DNA of 29,167 nucleotides from Methanobacteriota archaeon (GTDB lineage Archaea > Halobacteriota > Methanosarcinia > Methanosarcinales > Methanosarcinaceae), in contig JAUPKV010000638.1 in the NCBI GenBank assembly GCA_030837265.1, positions 1-29,167 on the forward strand. Reading direction: 5' to 3'. The stretch's first letter is position 1, and every line of letters starts with the position of its first letter. Position numbers and translations under genes: made by a program. A model generated the notes under the pieces. That model searched no databases and was not told where the DNA came from. It saw nothing but the letters and a program-made list of their open reading frames with translations. Shown here one piece after another: positions 1-8,745 of the stretch.

Positions 1-163
1 GAATATTCTTGACTTCGCGCGGGAGCTTGTCCTGAGAAGCCTTGGTCTCCTGCACGCATACAATGTCAAATTCATACCCGAGCAAAAGGTCCAGAAAGCC
101 TTTTTTGACAGCAGCCCTGAGACCATTCACGTTCCAGGAAATAAGGTTGTAATGTTCCGGCAT
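1..163 (-). CDS. xth: Exodeoxyribonuclease III, N-terminal part (runs off the window)
   Basis: The reverse strand reads from ATG at 163 into the window edge, giving 54 codons that begin [17 protein letters not shown] and continue to [18 protein letters not shown] and QETK are the first two conserved motifs of the exonuclease III / AP endonuclease family; the Asn and Glu are metal- and catalysis-related residues in that fold. The enzyme acts in base-excision repair, nicking DNA at abasic sites. A GGGG-rich Shine-Dalgarno-like stretch lies just upstream of the start. The rest of the gene is outside the window, so intactness cannot be judged. It is unrelated to the injection system and marks the ordinary chromosome. 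Confidence 0.9.
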   Translation of the reverse strand, partial: MPEHYNLISWNVNGLRAAVKKGFLDLLLGYEFDIVCVQETKASQDKLPREVKNI

Positions 164-190
164 TTTTTACCCCTTTTATTCTTTTCTGCT

Positions 191-226
191 TTTCTCTTAT
201 GCATTTCTCTTATGCATTTCTCTTAT
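191..226. repeat. 13-bp tandem repeat, about 2.8 copies
   Basis: The unit TTTCTCTTATGCA occurs at 191-203 and 204-216, and its first ten bases recur at 217-226. It lies 28 to 63 bp upstream of the exonuclease III start, so it would be in the 5' leader or promoter of that gene. It may be simple slippage or a protein-binding array. Confidence 0.85.
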
Positions 227-657
227 ATTCCTTATCTACTCCTTTTACTTTTTACCTTTTTCTCTACCTCTTCGGGAATGCTTGTTTTTTGAAAAATTGA
301 AATTATCTTGATATTTACGGTTTTCAATAACTGATCTGACAACTTGCCTGAAACTTAGCAACTTTCTGCCAGCAGGTTCCTGCTGCCTTTCTGGTCCTAT
401 TTAGAAACTTATTACTTTGCAGATAAACTCAGGTTTTCTAGATTACTGTGAATTCTAGTGTTCGGGCAGTAATATCTCCAAAAAAGATTAAAAAATAGTC
501 TACAGCCTGTGTTCTTGGGATTCTTGTACGTGGGTTCTTTGCATTATAAATAGCTTTCATACTTGCACAGATTTTCTGCAATTCTGGGAAATAACTCATA
601 CGATCTACTTTTCTCTAAGAATTTTAAAGTAAATTAATTATTAAAGATTAACCAAAT

Positions 658-666
658 CTTTATATG
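658..666 (+). promoter_or_regulatory. Putative archaeal TATA box for the surface-protein gene
   Basis: CTTTATATG matches the archaeal box A style. Spacing of about 25 bp predicts a transcript start near 687, only a few bases before the ATG at 692, so the mRNA would have an almost absent leader. No Shine-Dalgarno site is visible before 692, which fits that. This is inferred from spacing only. Confidence 0.45.
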
Positions 667-691
667 TTTATTAAACTTGTTAGATAGTGAT

Positions 692-2878
692 ATGAAGAGT
701 CTGCATCTATCCTGCCTGTTTTTCCTTATCTTTTTTCTTCTTACCGCAGGATTTGTGGATATGGGAAATGCAAGAGTAGGAAATCTTGAATATCGTAGAT
801 TTAATTTATCTTCAGACTTGAAACTGGATTCTCCAATAAATGAATATCCTTTATGGGGATATACAGGTAAGGATTATATTTTCTACGCAAACTATTCAAC
901 TTTGAAAGAAAACTATTCAAACACAACTATGGTATTTTACTGGAATGATACTAACAAGTCTGATTATACTTATTTTACATTAGAAAATAAAAATTATTTT
1001 GTATCTGACATTAATTCACCATCCAGAAAATGTAATCATACATGGTGCGCTTCTGGAAACTATTCTATTTCTGCAGGACTATTTAATGGTAGAAAATCTG
1101 AGAACAATTTACAGGAACATGAGTGTTCTCCCTGGGTTTCTATTAAAATTGTAAATAATACAAAAGTAGAAGTTCAGAATATTTTCATGATGGACGAAAA
1201 AGAAGGTTTCGAAGGTAATCACAGTACCAACCTTTACAATAGAACCAACTCTTGTAATGATACATACTGTGGTTATGTAGATAATGATTATTCTTTTTCT
1301 ATCAAAATCAATGCAACTTGTCTACAAGAAGAGGATAACCGGACTATAAATGAAACTACTACCGTAGTTTATTGGAACTATAGTAGTACACCGGGAAGTA
1401 CATCTAATAGTACTAAATTGGTAAATAAATCTGATAACAGTATATTAGGGAATAAATCTGAAAATAAGATAATTGAAGATAAGAAAGTTCGCGTATTTAA
1501 CGCATCTAATAACGCATCTAATGTATCTGATAAGGATATTAATGGTGCTAAATATATAACCTGGAATGAAAACTTTACTCATGAGTGGGATGAAATAGGC
1601 AAAAACAATATCAGTGCCACAACTTATCACTGGGACCCTCTCGACGGAAATGAAATGTACTCGGAGCATAATAACAAAAGTATATTAATAATAAAAGATC
1701 CGAAGAAATTTGTTTTCTTTTCTGATGTAATAAAAAATTTTTTTAATGTAGAATTTCTGGAGAACTCAAATAAGCGGATAGACAAACTGGAAAAAGACAA
1801 ACTGGAAAAAGATAAACTGAGAATTTCTTTAGTCGCTGCCGGATTGATAATACTCCTCTTTACTTATACGAAAAAAAATGATATCCCTGTGAAGATATCG
1901 CTATTTGGTCTGAAGCCCTTCCATTTAAAATCAGCATACTATTTCACAGGAACCTTTACTTTTATTGCTGGAATATACCTTTTTTTCATAGAAAGTCATT
2001 TGAATTTACATGACCTGGGAATTTATTTAGTCGCTACCGGGTTGATAATATTCTTCTTTACTTATGCGAAAAACAATGATATCCTTGCAAAGATATCGCT
2101 ATTTGGTCTGAAGCCCTTCCATCTAAAATCAGTATACTATTTCACAGGAACCTTTACTTTTATTGTCGGAATATACCTTTTTTTTGAAGAAAGTCATTTG
2201 AATTTACACGACCTGGGAATTTCTTTAGTCACTTTCGGATTGATAATACTCCTTTTTACTTCTACGAAAAAAAATGATATCCCTGTTAAGATACCGCTGT
2301 TTAGTCTAAAGCCTTTCTATTTAAAATCAGTATGTTTTTCCACAGGGATCCTTACTTTTATGGCAGGAATGTACCTTATTTTCATAGAGAGTTTTTTGAA
2401 TTTACATAACCTGGGAATTTATTTAGTCGTTGCCGGATTGATAATATTTTTCTTTACTTATACGAGAAACAATGTCCCTGTGCAGATATTACTATTTGGT
2501 CGGAAGCCCTTCTATCTAAGATCCGTAAACTCCTTCACAGGAACCCTTACTTTCATTACTGGAATGTACCTGTACTTCGTATTTGGAAGGTGCCCCTGGG
2601 ACATTCCGATTGTAAGCAGTTTAGATAGGCTTTCGAACATATACTTCGGAGTATTATATTACGATTACACGACATTCTCAGGTATTCCTTGCCTGTCTAT
2701 TCTACTTGGCCTGACAGACGTACTTACTTTATCTTTGATTATTCACCTGATTGCAATCCCATTATATAAAGGAGAATTGAAGTTTGAAAAACTCTCAAGA
2801 ATAAAGAGTTCTTCAGCTTCAGCCCAGCCCCAGCAGAGCTCCTATTCTATTAAAGAAACAAAGCACCATGACAATTAA
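692..2878 (+). CDS. Sequon-rich secreted/membrane protein with four 66-residue membrane repeats
   Basis: A 728-residue protein of unrecognised family. I start it at ATG 692 rather than the in-frame TTG at 677, because 692 begins directly with a signal peptide (MKS, then a run of hydrophobic residues ending near GNA). Residues about 25-350 carry some 25 N-x-S/T sequons, so this part is probably outside the cell and N-glycosylated. A short charged coiled-coil-like stretch (LEKDK twice) follows. After it, about 66-residue repeats each contain two hydrophobic spans (LGIYLVATGLIIFFF type and YYFTGTFTFIVGIYLFF type), giving about eight membrane helices; one more span lies near the C-terminus, which ends in a polar Ser/Gln-rich tail. 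It converges on the injection-system operon with a 15-bp gap. An S-layer-associated or envelope role is a guess. Confidence 0.75.
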   Translation: MKSLHLSCLFFLIFFLLTAGFVDMGNARVGNLEYRRFNLSSDLKLDSPINEYPLWGYTGKDYIFYANYSTLKENYSNTTMVFYWNDTNKSDYTYFTLENKNYFVSDINSPSRKCNHTWCASGNYSISAGLFNGRKSENNLQEHECSPWVSIKIVNNTKVEVQNIFMMDEKEGFEGNHSTNLYNRTNSCNDTYCGYVDNDYSFSIKINATCLQEEDNRTINETTTVVYWNYSSTPGSTSNSTKLVNKSDNSILGNKSENKIIEDKKVRVFNASNNASNVSDKDINGAKYITWNENFTHEWDEIGKNNISATTYHWDPLDGNEMYSEHNNKSILIIKDPKKFVFFSDVIKNFFNVEFLENSNKRIDKLEKDKLEKDKLRISLVAAGLIILLFTYTKKNDIPVKISLFGLKPFHLKSAYYFTGTFTFIAGIYLFFIESHLNLHDLGIYLVATGLIIFFFTYAKNNDILAKISLFGLKPFHLKSVYYFTGTFTFIVGIYLFFEESHLNLHDLGISLVTFGLIILLFTSTKKNDIPVKIPLFSLKPFYLKSVCFSTGILTFMAGMYLIFIESFLNLHNLGIYLVVAGLIIFFFTYTRNNVPVQILLFGRKPFYLRSVNSFTGTLTFITGMYLYFVFGRCPWDIPIVSSLDRLSNIYFGVLYYDYTTFSGIPCLSILLGLTDVLTLSLIIHLIAIPLYKGELKFEKLSRIKSSSASAQPQQSSYSIKETKHHDN
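1821..2580 (+). repeat. 198-bp in-frame tandem repeat, four copies
   Basis: Copies begin at 1821, 2019, 2217 and 2415, exactly 198 bp (66 codons) apart; the last copy lacks one codon. They stay similar at the DNA level (for example the LFGLKPFHLKS segment), so expansion is fairly recent. Each unit encodes two hydrophobic spans plus a short loop ending ESHLNLHD, so topology is kept when a unit is added or lost. Confidence 0.9.
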
Positions 2879-2893
2879 CTGCTTTTACCAAAC

Positions 2894-4387
2894 TCAAGCC
2901 TGAGGCCTTACATTTTTTGATACTGCCCAGGTGTATTTCAAAACGACCTTTGCTTCTCTTCCTATAAGGCTACTTATTATCGGAATATAAATGTCGTCGA
3001 CGTAGGTCACAAATAATGGTACTCCTGTTTCCCCTTCAATTTCTTTTTCGCAGTAAGTGATAAGATCGCCTTTAGAAACATTAAATGAATCAACTTTTTC
3101 ATCTTTGAATTTGAGTATGATTTCGGCTATAGGTTGTTTTAATCTGTTGTAGTTAACCACTTCCAGGATCCAGTCCCCAATCCCCCACTTGTCGTATACA
3201 TCTGTTTTGTTATTCTCTTTGAGCTCGGCAAGTTTTTTAGGGTTTCCGTTCAGGGCAACATCGTCTCCTACCTTTGCATAATGATCTCCTCCAGAGATAT
3301 TTCCGTATGTCATGCAGTTCTTGGCTCCGGACGCGCAAAGACCATTTTTCACTATCCTTGCTTTGACTTCTGAATCATCTACGAACTCGTACTTTTTCAG
3401 ATAAACATCGGATTTTACCTCTTCTGGCTTGTCATAGGATATATCAGCCCTTAAGGCCCACCATCGGATCTTGAGAGATGTCCTCTTGCTTTCATCTGCA
3501 AAAATTACCTTTATTTTGAACTTACCTGAACTGGGATCAAGAATGGATTTTGCCTGGAATTCAGGATCATCATTCTTACCGTCTCCGAAATAACCTGTAT
3601 GGATCTGACCCTGACTATTTTTTTCATTTTCCAGGCCCAATTGAATGAAAACGGGACCTTTGCCCAGTTCAGTGTCGATACAGCGAGAAGTTACTGAATT
3701 CTCCGTAGGCTGCTTAAAATACACAACTCCGGTCGCGCTTCTGCTTGTATTTGTTTCCTGGCGACGTGTCTGAAGATAATGCTTTATGGAGTTTCTATTT
3801 TCATCGATTGAAAGATCCTCTTTGACCGCAGCAAAAAATACCTTGTCATCGGTTTCTGTAAATGCTGTGCATGACAAAGGATCGCACTTCTCCTCATCTA
3901 CCGGGTACTCAGAGGATGCAATTACCTCAAAGTCCTCCAGTATCCTGTTTGGGCAGGTAATCTCATCGCAGCTCAAGGGGTTTGAAGCCGCGCTTACAAA
4001 TTCGGAAAAGGAATTGTGATATCTGAGGTAAAGATAGGTCGTGCTTTTAAATTCCGATTTTTTAAAAGGAAGTTTTTTTTCAGTCAGCACCGTTTTTTCC
4101 TCACCCTTAGGCACAACAATTTCCCTGCCCATGAAATCGAGAGCTACGCCTCCATCCTCGAACCTGACGCTGACCTTGTCCGAACTTCCAGGCTTGAGCT
4201 CAAGGCCATGGAAACCGCAAAGAAGACCTTTTCCGTAGGTAAACTTATTCAGTAAATGGCGTTTATCATTAAAATAATTCTGTTCGAGCTCAAAGTCCTC
4301 TACTGTCATCAGTTTTCCGTAATAATACCTGTTCCTCTGGAAAGGCTTAAATGTAAATTCTTCTTTTCTCTCTTCATTCTCTGACAT
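2894..4387 (-). CDS. Injection-system baseplate/fibre accessory protein (RYYYGKL...VCGL-type N-terminus)
   Basis: A 497-residue protein, last gene of the operon. I choose ATG 4387 (MSENEERKEE) because AGGCGG lies about 7 nt upstream; the TTG six bases earlier has no better site. The N-terminus has RNRYYYGKLMTVEDF, EQNYFNDKRHLLNKF and GKGLLCGFHGLELK. This is a signature I associate with proteins encoded at the baseplate end of eCIS and phage-tail clusters, usually the first 80 or so residues. The remaining 400 residues look beta-rich and variable, with few hydrophobic spans and scattered cysteines, as expected of an exposed fibre-like or carbohydrate-contacting part. No enzymatic motif is seen. 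It could be the target-binding component, since no other long fibre gene is present. Function is inferred. Confidence 0.7.
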   Translation of the reverse strand: MSENEERKEEFTFKPFQRNRYYYGKLMTVEDFELEQNYFNDKRHLLNKFTYGKGLLCGFHGLELKPGSSDKVSVRFEDGGVALDFMGREIVVPKGEEKTVLTEKKLPFKKSEFKSTTYLYLRYHNSFSEFVSAASNPLSCDEITCPNRILEDFEVIASSEYPVDEEKCDPLSCTAFTETDDKVFFAAVKEDLSIDENRNSIKHYLQTRRQETNTSRSATGVVYFKQPTENSVTSRCIDTELGKGPVFIQLGLENEKNSQGQIHTGYFGDGKNDDPEFQAKSILDPSSGKFKIKVIFADESKRTSLKIRWWALRADISYDKPEEVKSDVYLKKYEFVDDSEVKARIVKNGLCASGAKNCMTYGNISGGDHYAKVGDDVALNGNPKKLAELKENNKTDVYDKWGIGDWILEVVNYNRLKQPIAEIILKFKDEKVDSFNVSKGDLITYCEKEIEGETGVPLFVTYVDDIYIPIISSLIGREAKVVLKYTWAVSKNVRPQA

Positions 4388-4439
4388 ATCCAAACCGCCT
4401 GTAAAATGTAAAGGTCTTTGCCTGTAATAACTGGTCAGA

Positions 4440-6455
4440 TCAATGACCGGTTGAATGACCTATCGAATGAGCATGATTTTTGTCAAGATATTCTCCGGCA
4501 ATATCAGGACTGTTTTCTATTCCAAGTGCAGTATCCCTGCCAAGGACAGAGCTTTTTCCAAGCAGGAACTCGGGACGTTTTAGTCTGGTGTTTACACACA
4601 GGTAAGTATGGCCATCAAGGTAGAACCAGTCTTCAAGCACCTTTATTTTGTATGTTGTATGGGCCGGCTTTTCTTCTTCAATGATACTTCTGACAAGCTC
4701 CATGTCTGCTTCTTTCAATTTTTCTTTGAACAGGACAACAAAGCTGAACTTATCTTCTCCGAAGAGAGCTTCATGCAGGGAAACTTCTTTTCTGCCAGCC
4801 CCTTTTCCAGCAGGGGATTTTTCTTTTCTTTCAGGAGGGAAGAAGAGAAACTCTCTCCTTTCAGGATTACAATCCTTCTCCCTGTTTTTGTCCCAGGGTT
4901 TTTCTTCTTTGTAGCTGACAGGAAGATTTTCAATTATTATCGGCTTTTTTCCAGTATAAAAGAAGATAAGGTTTTCAAGCCCTTGCCTGGTTCCCCTTTC
5001 CCTGTAGATTGAAACCGCCTTGGAAATGAACTCTCTCTGTTTTGCTTCCAGAACTTTCTTTCGGGCTGAGCTTTCCCCTCTTTCCTGATCTGCACCTACC
5101 CAGCTCCCGAGCCACTCCAGAAATTCCGGGGGAGTGCCTGCAGCATCAAACCATCTGCTCAGGTGGTCGATTTTAAAATCTATTTCAAAGAAGAGGCTCT
5201 CGAAAATGGCAAGGAAACGGTCAAGGAATTCTCTGTTTGCGGGGTCTTCCCTGTAAACCGAAGGCAAGTAGTCCAGATATGAGACCTTTGGGAAAAAAAT
5301 CGTGACAGAAGAAACCACAGGTGAGAGATCTTCGGTTCCCATCAGGATTATTTTGAACCAGAGATAGCGCCCTTTATGTTCTTTCAGGAAGAGAGCATCT
5401 CTGTTACTCTCCCCCTGGACAGCAGAACTTCCTGAAAGCCCGTCTTCCCATTCGCTATCAGGAAGTTTTCTCAACTCATTTTCTTTCAGATTTTCATCAT
5501 TCGAGATGTGATAGTGGAATTCAACCTTTGTTCCTCTTGGAAAGCTTCCTTCCAGTATGAAGCGGTACCACCTGGTATTCTGGGTTCTGCTGTCAATTGG
5601 TTTTGAAAAGTAAGTCCCTTTGAAAACTCCATTCGAATCAGGATTATTTTCTTCGATATATTTGAAGAACCTAAGCTTTTTTTTGCTCTCACTAACTAGG
5701 TACATGTTCTTTTTTGAGTCATGAGCTCTTCTTCTCCTGACTATCCCTTTTGTGGACGAGGTAATTTCCTTTTTCTCAATTGTCTCGTCAGTTCTGAATA
5801 CTAAATACCCGCATATTCCATCAAGAACGTTCAGCATCCCTTCCGCATCAACATAAATATTTTCAGGTTTAAATAGTTCGCCTCTGCCTATTTCAAAAAA
5901 AAACCTTCCTTTGCGAGAAAGAGACATTTTGAGGACCCTATTCCTGCTTTTTTCCAGAACATAAAGGTTCCCGGCAGAATCCATATCAAGATCTTTGAGG
6001 TCTTTAAGAGAAAAACCTTCAGGCCCTTTCAAAATGGTCCAGAGGACTTTGAGGTCTTTTTTTCTAAGAGCAATGAGGCCTTCTTTTCTGCCTTCTTGCA
6101 GGAGTTTGCCGATAATATAGACCGAGTTTTTATCTACAGCTATTCCTTCAGGCTCTTTAACCAGATTAGCCAGGACTCCCGGCTTATATGCAGGAAACTT
6201 GAGATTTTTAAAGTCCCTGTGGCTGATGAGGATAGAACTGCTATTTCTGTCAATAGTATAGAGGGTATCGCACTCATCTGTGTCTACGTCCCTCAGGGAC
6301 AGGTCAGTGTCATTAAGAATGTATTCCCCCGGCTTATAAAGTTCCCTGCGGCTCAGACGCAATCCGTTTTCCGTTAGTTCCAGGTTTTCGAGTCCGATTT
6401 TAAATTCTCCGAAGAGTGCACTGGTATTTATCCTCTTATATTTGCTCTCCTGCAT
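4440..6455 (-). CDS. gpI-like baseplate protein with beta-propeller-like N-terminal half
   Basis: A 671-residue protein. Residues about 80-230 contain NHL/propeller-like strands (GIAVDKNSVYIIGK, DLDMDSAGNLYVLEKSRNRV, ENIYVDAEGMLNVLDG). Residues about 388-500 match the phage tail protein I-type domain: YLPSVYREDP, FLDRFLAIFE, WFDAAGTPPEFLEWLGSW and RGTRQGLENLI. The C-terminus (KPAHTTYKIKVLE, then RLKRPEFLLGKSSVLG) is also typical of this eCIS subgroup. In contractile tails gpI joins the wedge to the J-type proteins. Here the gene lies 20 bp after the second J-type gene, with GAGGAA as ribosome-binding site before ATG 6455. The fused propeller may serve as a scaffold or receptor surface; that part is inference. 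Confidence 0.85.
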   Translation of the reverse strand: MQESKYKRINTSALFGEFKIGLENLELTENGLRLSRRELYKPGEYILNDTDLSLRDVDTDECDTLYTIDRNSSSILISHRDFKNLKFPAYKPGVLANLVKEPEGIAVDKNSVYIIGKLLQEGRKEGLIALRKKDLKVLWTILKGPEGFSLKDLKDLDMDSAGNLYVLEKSRNRVLKMSLSRKGRFFFEIGRGELFKPENIYVDAEGMLNVLDGICGYLVFRTDETIEKKEITSSTKGIVRRRRAHDSKKNMYLVSESKKKLRFFKYIEENNPDSNGVFKGTYFSKPIDSRTQNTRWYRFILEGSFPRGTKVEFHYHISNDENLKENELRKLPDSEWEDGLSGSSAVQGESNRDALFLKEHKGRYLWFKIILMGTEDLSPVVSSVTIFFPKVSYLDYLPSVYREDPANREFLDRFLAIFESLFFEIDFKIDHLSRWFDAAGTPPEFLEWLGSWVGADQERGESSARKKVLEAKQREFISKAVSIYRERGTRQGLENLIFFYTGKKPIIIENLPVSYKEEKPWDKNREKDCNPERREFLFFPPERKEKSPAGKGAGRKEVSLHEALFGEDKFSFVVLFKEKLKEADMELVRSIIEEEKPAHTTYKIKVLEDWFYLDGHTYLCVNTRLKRPEFLLGKSSVLGRDTALGIENSPDIAGEYLDKNHAHSIGHSTGH

Positions 6456-6475
6456 GTCTCGTTCTTCCTCTTCTT

Positions 6476-8743
6476 TTACCTGCCTTTTCCTGATATTTCG
6501 ATGGAGTGTTCTCCTGAATAGATCGTAGCTATCTTTGAATTCAGCATCAGGTCTCCGTTTTTATCCGTTATGGCACCTTTTTGAGCATAAATATTAATTT
6601 TTTCAACCCATTCTACACCTTCGGTTCCCATTATCACCCGATAAATATCCGAGCGATAAACAGGTTCTCCTACAGGCCAGCCTTTCCCGCTTATCCCTCC
6701 TTTTACAGGGTGAAGGAAAAGGTTGAGTTTGCAAAGAACTTTTTTCCTTATTTCTTCCTTCCTTGTTTCCTTCTCAGAAAAGCCTTCAGAAATGCCCAGG
6801 ATAGCCTGTACTTTAACCTTTACATATTCCGGAGAAACCACATGTACACGGGTTCCTAGCAAACGATGCTTCTCCAGGTGCCTGGCAACCGCATCTCTGA
6901 AGCACCTGGAGGGCCTGGGCGGGGTATTGAAGATATCCAGCGGACTGAATGGGATAATAACCACAGTTACCGAACCGTCCATATCAGCCTGGCTGTAAGG
7001 ATCGAGGTTCTTAATCGCTTTTGCCTGTGCTACCCTGAGACCAGGGGTCTCACGAGCAATGTATTCGAAATCTTCCGAAGTAACTGCCCTGTATGGGATA
7101 CTCATATCCCTGTTGAAGCGCTCGAATGCTTCGGTTATGCTCTCTTCTCTTTTTCCTCCGGTTGCGGGCTTAAAGTTGTTTATTCTCAGCCCCTCTATTT
7201 TTCCCACTTTTACTTCCCATTTTGAAAAGGCCTGAAGGTTTCCCTGCTCTCCTTTTCCGGTCTCATATTCAAGAGCACGGATTACTTTGTTTTTGCCGTC
7301 ACCGGGTATTTTTCCTCTTAGCCCATCTCCGAACTTGATTTCGCCTTTCAAGCTATCCAGGGTAAAATGGGGACTTTCGGGACCCGAACCATCAAAGTCC
7401 TCGACTTCTATCCATTCTTCCCATTCAAGAGCACGGATTTCAGTACCTTCTCTTGGTACTTTTCCTCTTAGCCCGTCTCCGAGCCTGATTTCGCCTATCA
7501 GGCTGTCCAGGGTAAAATGGGGGCTTTCAGGACCCGAACCGTCAAAGTCCTCAACTTCTATCCATTCTTCCCCTGAAACTACCAGTTTAAGGCTCCCTCT
7601 GAGTACGGGGGTTTCGGGCAGTTTAAAAACCTGGTCAGGAAGACCATTGCTCTTAGCAATTTCTATACATTCTTCCCATGTAACTACCAGTTTAAGACTT
7701 CCTCTGAGTACAGGAGTCTCGGGCAGTTTGAAAACCTGGTCAGGAAACCCGTTGCTTTCTGTAAGCAGACTGTCCTTTACTCTTTTTTTCTGGACAACTG
7801 TTGCAGTGTTAAGGCTGATCTTTTCGATTCTGGGAGGGTACTCATACTCGGATTCCAGAAGGGTGCAGCGCAACCATAAGTATTTTCCTTCAAGCCAGTC
7901 ATCATTATAGGAGCATACCCAGCCTTCAAGGTTATTGAAAAAAAGGCTGCCACTTTTTGTGAAATTCTGCGTCCCGTCTTCTGGGAAAACTTCTTTCGGT
8001 TGCTTTCCATCAGGGAAGAGGATTTCCCATTTCAGCTTTGCATTCTGTAATTTGTATTCCGTCTCATCTCCATGTTTTCCTGGTTTGATAAAATCTTTTT
8101 CATAAAGGTAACACATGAAACTGAGTGATTTGTAGGGATTTTCACAGTCCTTTCTTATGTTTTCCCGGGCTTTGAAGTTAAAGCCCAGATATAGCTGGCT
8201 GTTTTTTCGGGTGTCCAGGCCAAAGGGTGCGAAAAAAAGGTCTTCTTTGGTGTTTGCAACTGACCTGTCAAAGATACCTTTAGAGAGATTGGGAGCCTGT
8301 GAGAAACTGAGAGATGAGGAAGGAGACAGAACAGCTGACATTTCATTTACAATTATTTTTTCAAGATTGAGAGGAATTACCGTAATGCTTTTAGATAGTT
8401 CAAAATCGATCCATTCACCAGCTTTTTCAGCCAGAAAAACCCTGCCTTTCTTGAGATGAATCATTTGTTCCGTCTCAAAGTTGAGATCGACAGTGGCAGG
8501 TAATATACCCTGTGGCCTGATACCAAGCAGCTTCAGGTATTTGAGACGATGCTCTTCAGTCACAAGATTGATCCTGTAACTGGTAATTTCAGCTAGCCAG
8601 GCAAAGAGTTCTATAAGGGTGATTCCGGGGTCGGCAGGGTTATGATTTGTCCATTGAGCAGCATAATTGGATATGGACTTCCTGGCTTCTTGCAGAAGCT
8701 GTTCAAAGGTTCTGTTATCCAGGTTTGGAATCGGCAGTGACAC
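6476..8743 (-). CDS. Second J-type baseplate protein (Afp12-like) with internal duplications
   Basis: A 755-residue protein with a GTG start (8743), with GAGG 7 nt upstream, only 2 bp after the stop of the first J-type gene. The start IPNLDNRTFEQLLQEARK, then NPADPGITLIELFAWLAEITSYR, is typical of the putative baseplate assembly protein family. The J core follows: GEIKFGDGLRGKIP, then GEQGNLQAF near residue 498, AFERFNRDMSIPYRAVTSEDFE, and the C-terminal Y-R-S-D-I-Y-R-V-I segment. In Afp/PVC particles the two J-type proteins build the wedges that ring the hub and open when the sheath contracts. The middle is odd: a 35-codon and a 50-codon segment are each present twice in tandem without breaking the frame. 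The duplicated blocks sit just before and within the segment that leads into the core domain. Confidence 0.88.
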   Translation of the reverse strand: MSLPIPNLDNRTFEQLLQEARKSISNYAAQWTNHNPADPGITLIELFAWLAEITSYRINLVTEEHRLKYLKLLGIRPQGILPATVDLNFETEQMIHLKKGRVFLAEKAGEWIDFELSKSITVIPLNLEKIIVNEMSAVLSPSSSLSFSQAPNLSKGIFDRSVANTKEDLFFAPFGLDTRKNSQLYLGFNFKARENIRKDCENPYKSLSFMCYLYEKDFIKPGKHGDETEYKLQNAKLKWEILFPDGKQPKEVFPEDGTQNFTKSGSLFFNNLEGWVCSYNDDWLEGKYLWLRCTLLESEYEYPPRIEKISLNTATVVQKKRVKDSLLTESNGFPDQVFKLPETPVLRGSLKLVVTWEECIEIAKSNGLPDQVFKLPETPVLRGSLKLVVSGEEWIEVEDFDGSGPESPHFTLDSLIGEIRLGDGLRGKVPREGTEIRALEWEEWIEVEDFDGSGPESPHFTLDSLKGEIKFGDGLRGKIPGDGKNKVIRALEYETGKGEQGNLQAFSKWEVKVGKIEGLRINNFKPATGGKREESITEAFERFNRDMSIPYRAVTSEDFEYIARETPGLRVAQAKAIKNLDPYSQADMDGSVTVVIIPFSPLDIFNTPPRPSRCFRDAVARHLEKHRLLGTRVHVVSPEYVKVKVQAILGISEGFSEKETRKEEIRKKVLCKLNLFLHPVKGGISGKGWPVGEPVYRSDIYRVIMGTEGVEWVEKINIYAQKGAITDKNGDLMLNSKIATIYSGEHSIEISGKGR
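7265..7756 (-). repeat. Two adjacent in-frame tandem duplications inside the second J-type baseplate gene
   Basis: Block A (105 bp, 35 codons, SNGxPDQVFKLPETPVLRGS type) occurs at 7652-7756 and 7547-7651. Block B (150 then 156 bp, EEWIEVEDFDGSGPESPHFT type) occurs at 7421-7570 and 7265-7420. The end of block A overlaps the start of block B. The copies differ at scattered third positions and a few residues, so they are diverged real duplications and not simply a recent assembly join. Confidence 0.9.
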
Positions 8744-8745
8744 CT

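Larger units (their letters stand above)
164..676. other. Intergenic spacer, divergent promoter region
   Basis: About 0.5 kb of AT-rich sequence lies between the divergent exonuclease III gene and the surface-protein gene. It should carry both promoters. A short tandem repeat (191-226) sits on the exonuclease side and a TATA-like box (658-666) on the other side. I see no open frame with a ribosome-binding site and no RNA gene in it. Confidence 0.6.

Noticed and set aside
191..226. CRISPR-like array
   Set aside because: The 13-bp units are contiguous with no spacers and there are no cas genes.
2895..2910. Short GCCTGAGGC inverted repeat at the operon end as a terminator
   Set aside because: It lies inside the final codons of the accessory gene, is very short and has no clear T-run in the right place.
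7287..7910. 207-codon plus-strand open frame opposite the second J-type gene
   Set aside because: Its repeats are simply the complement of the duplicated blocks in the baseplate gene; no ribosome site and no family resemblance.
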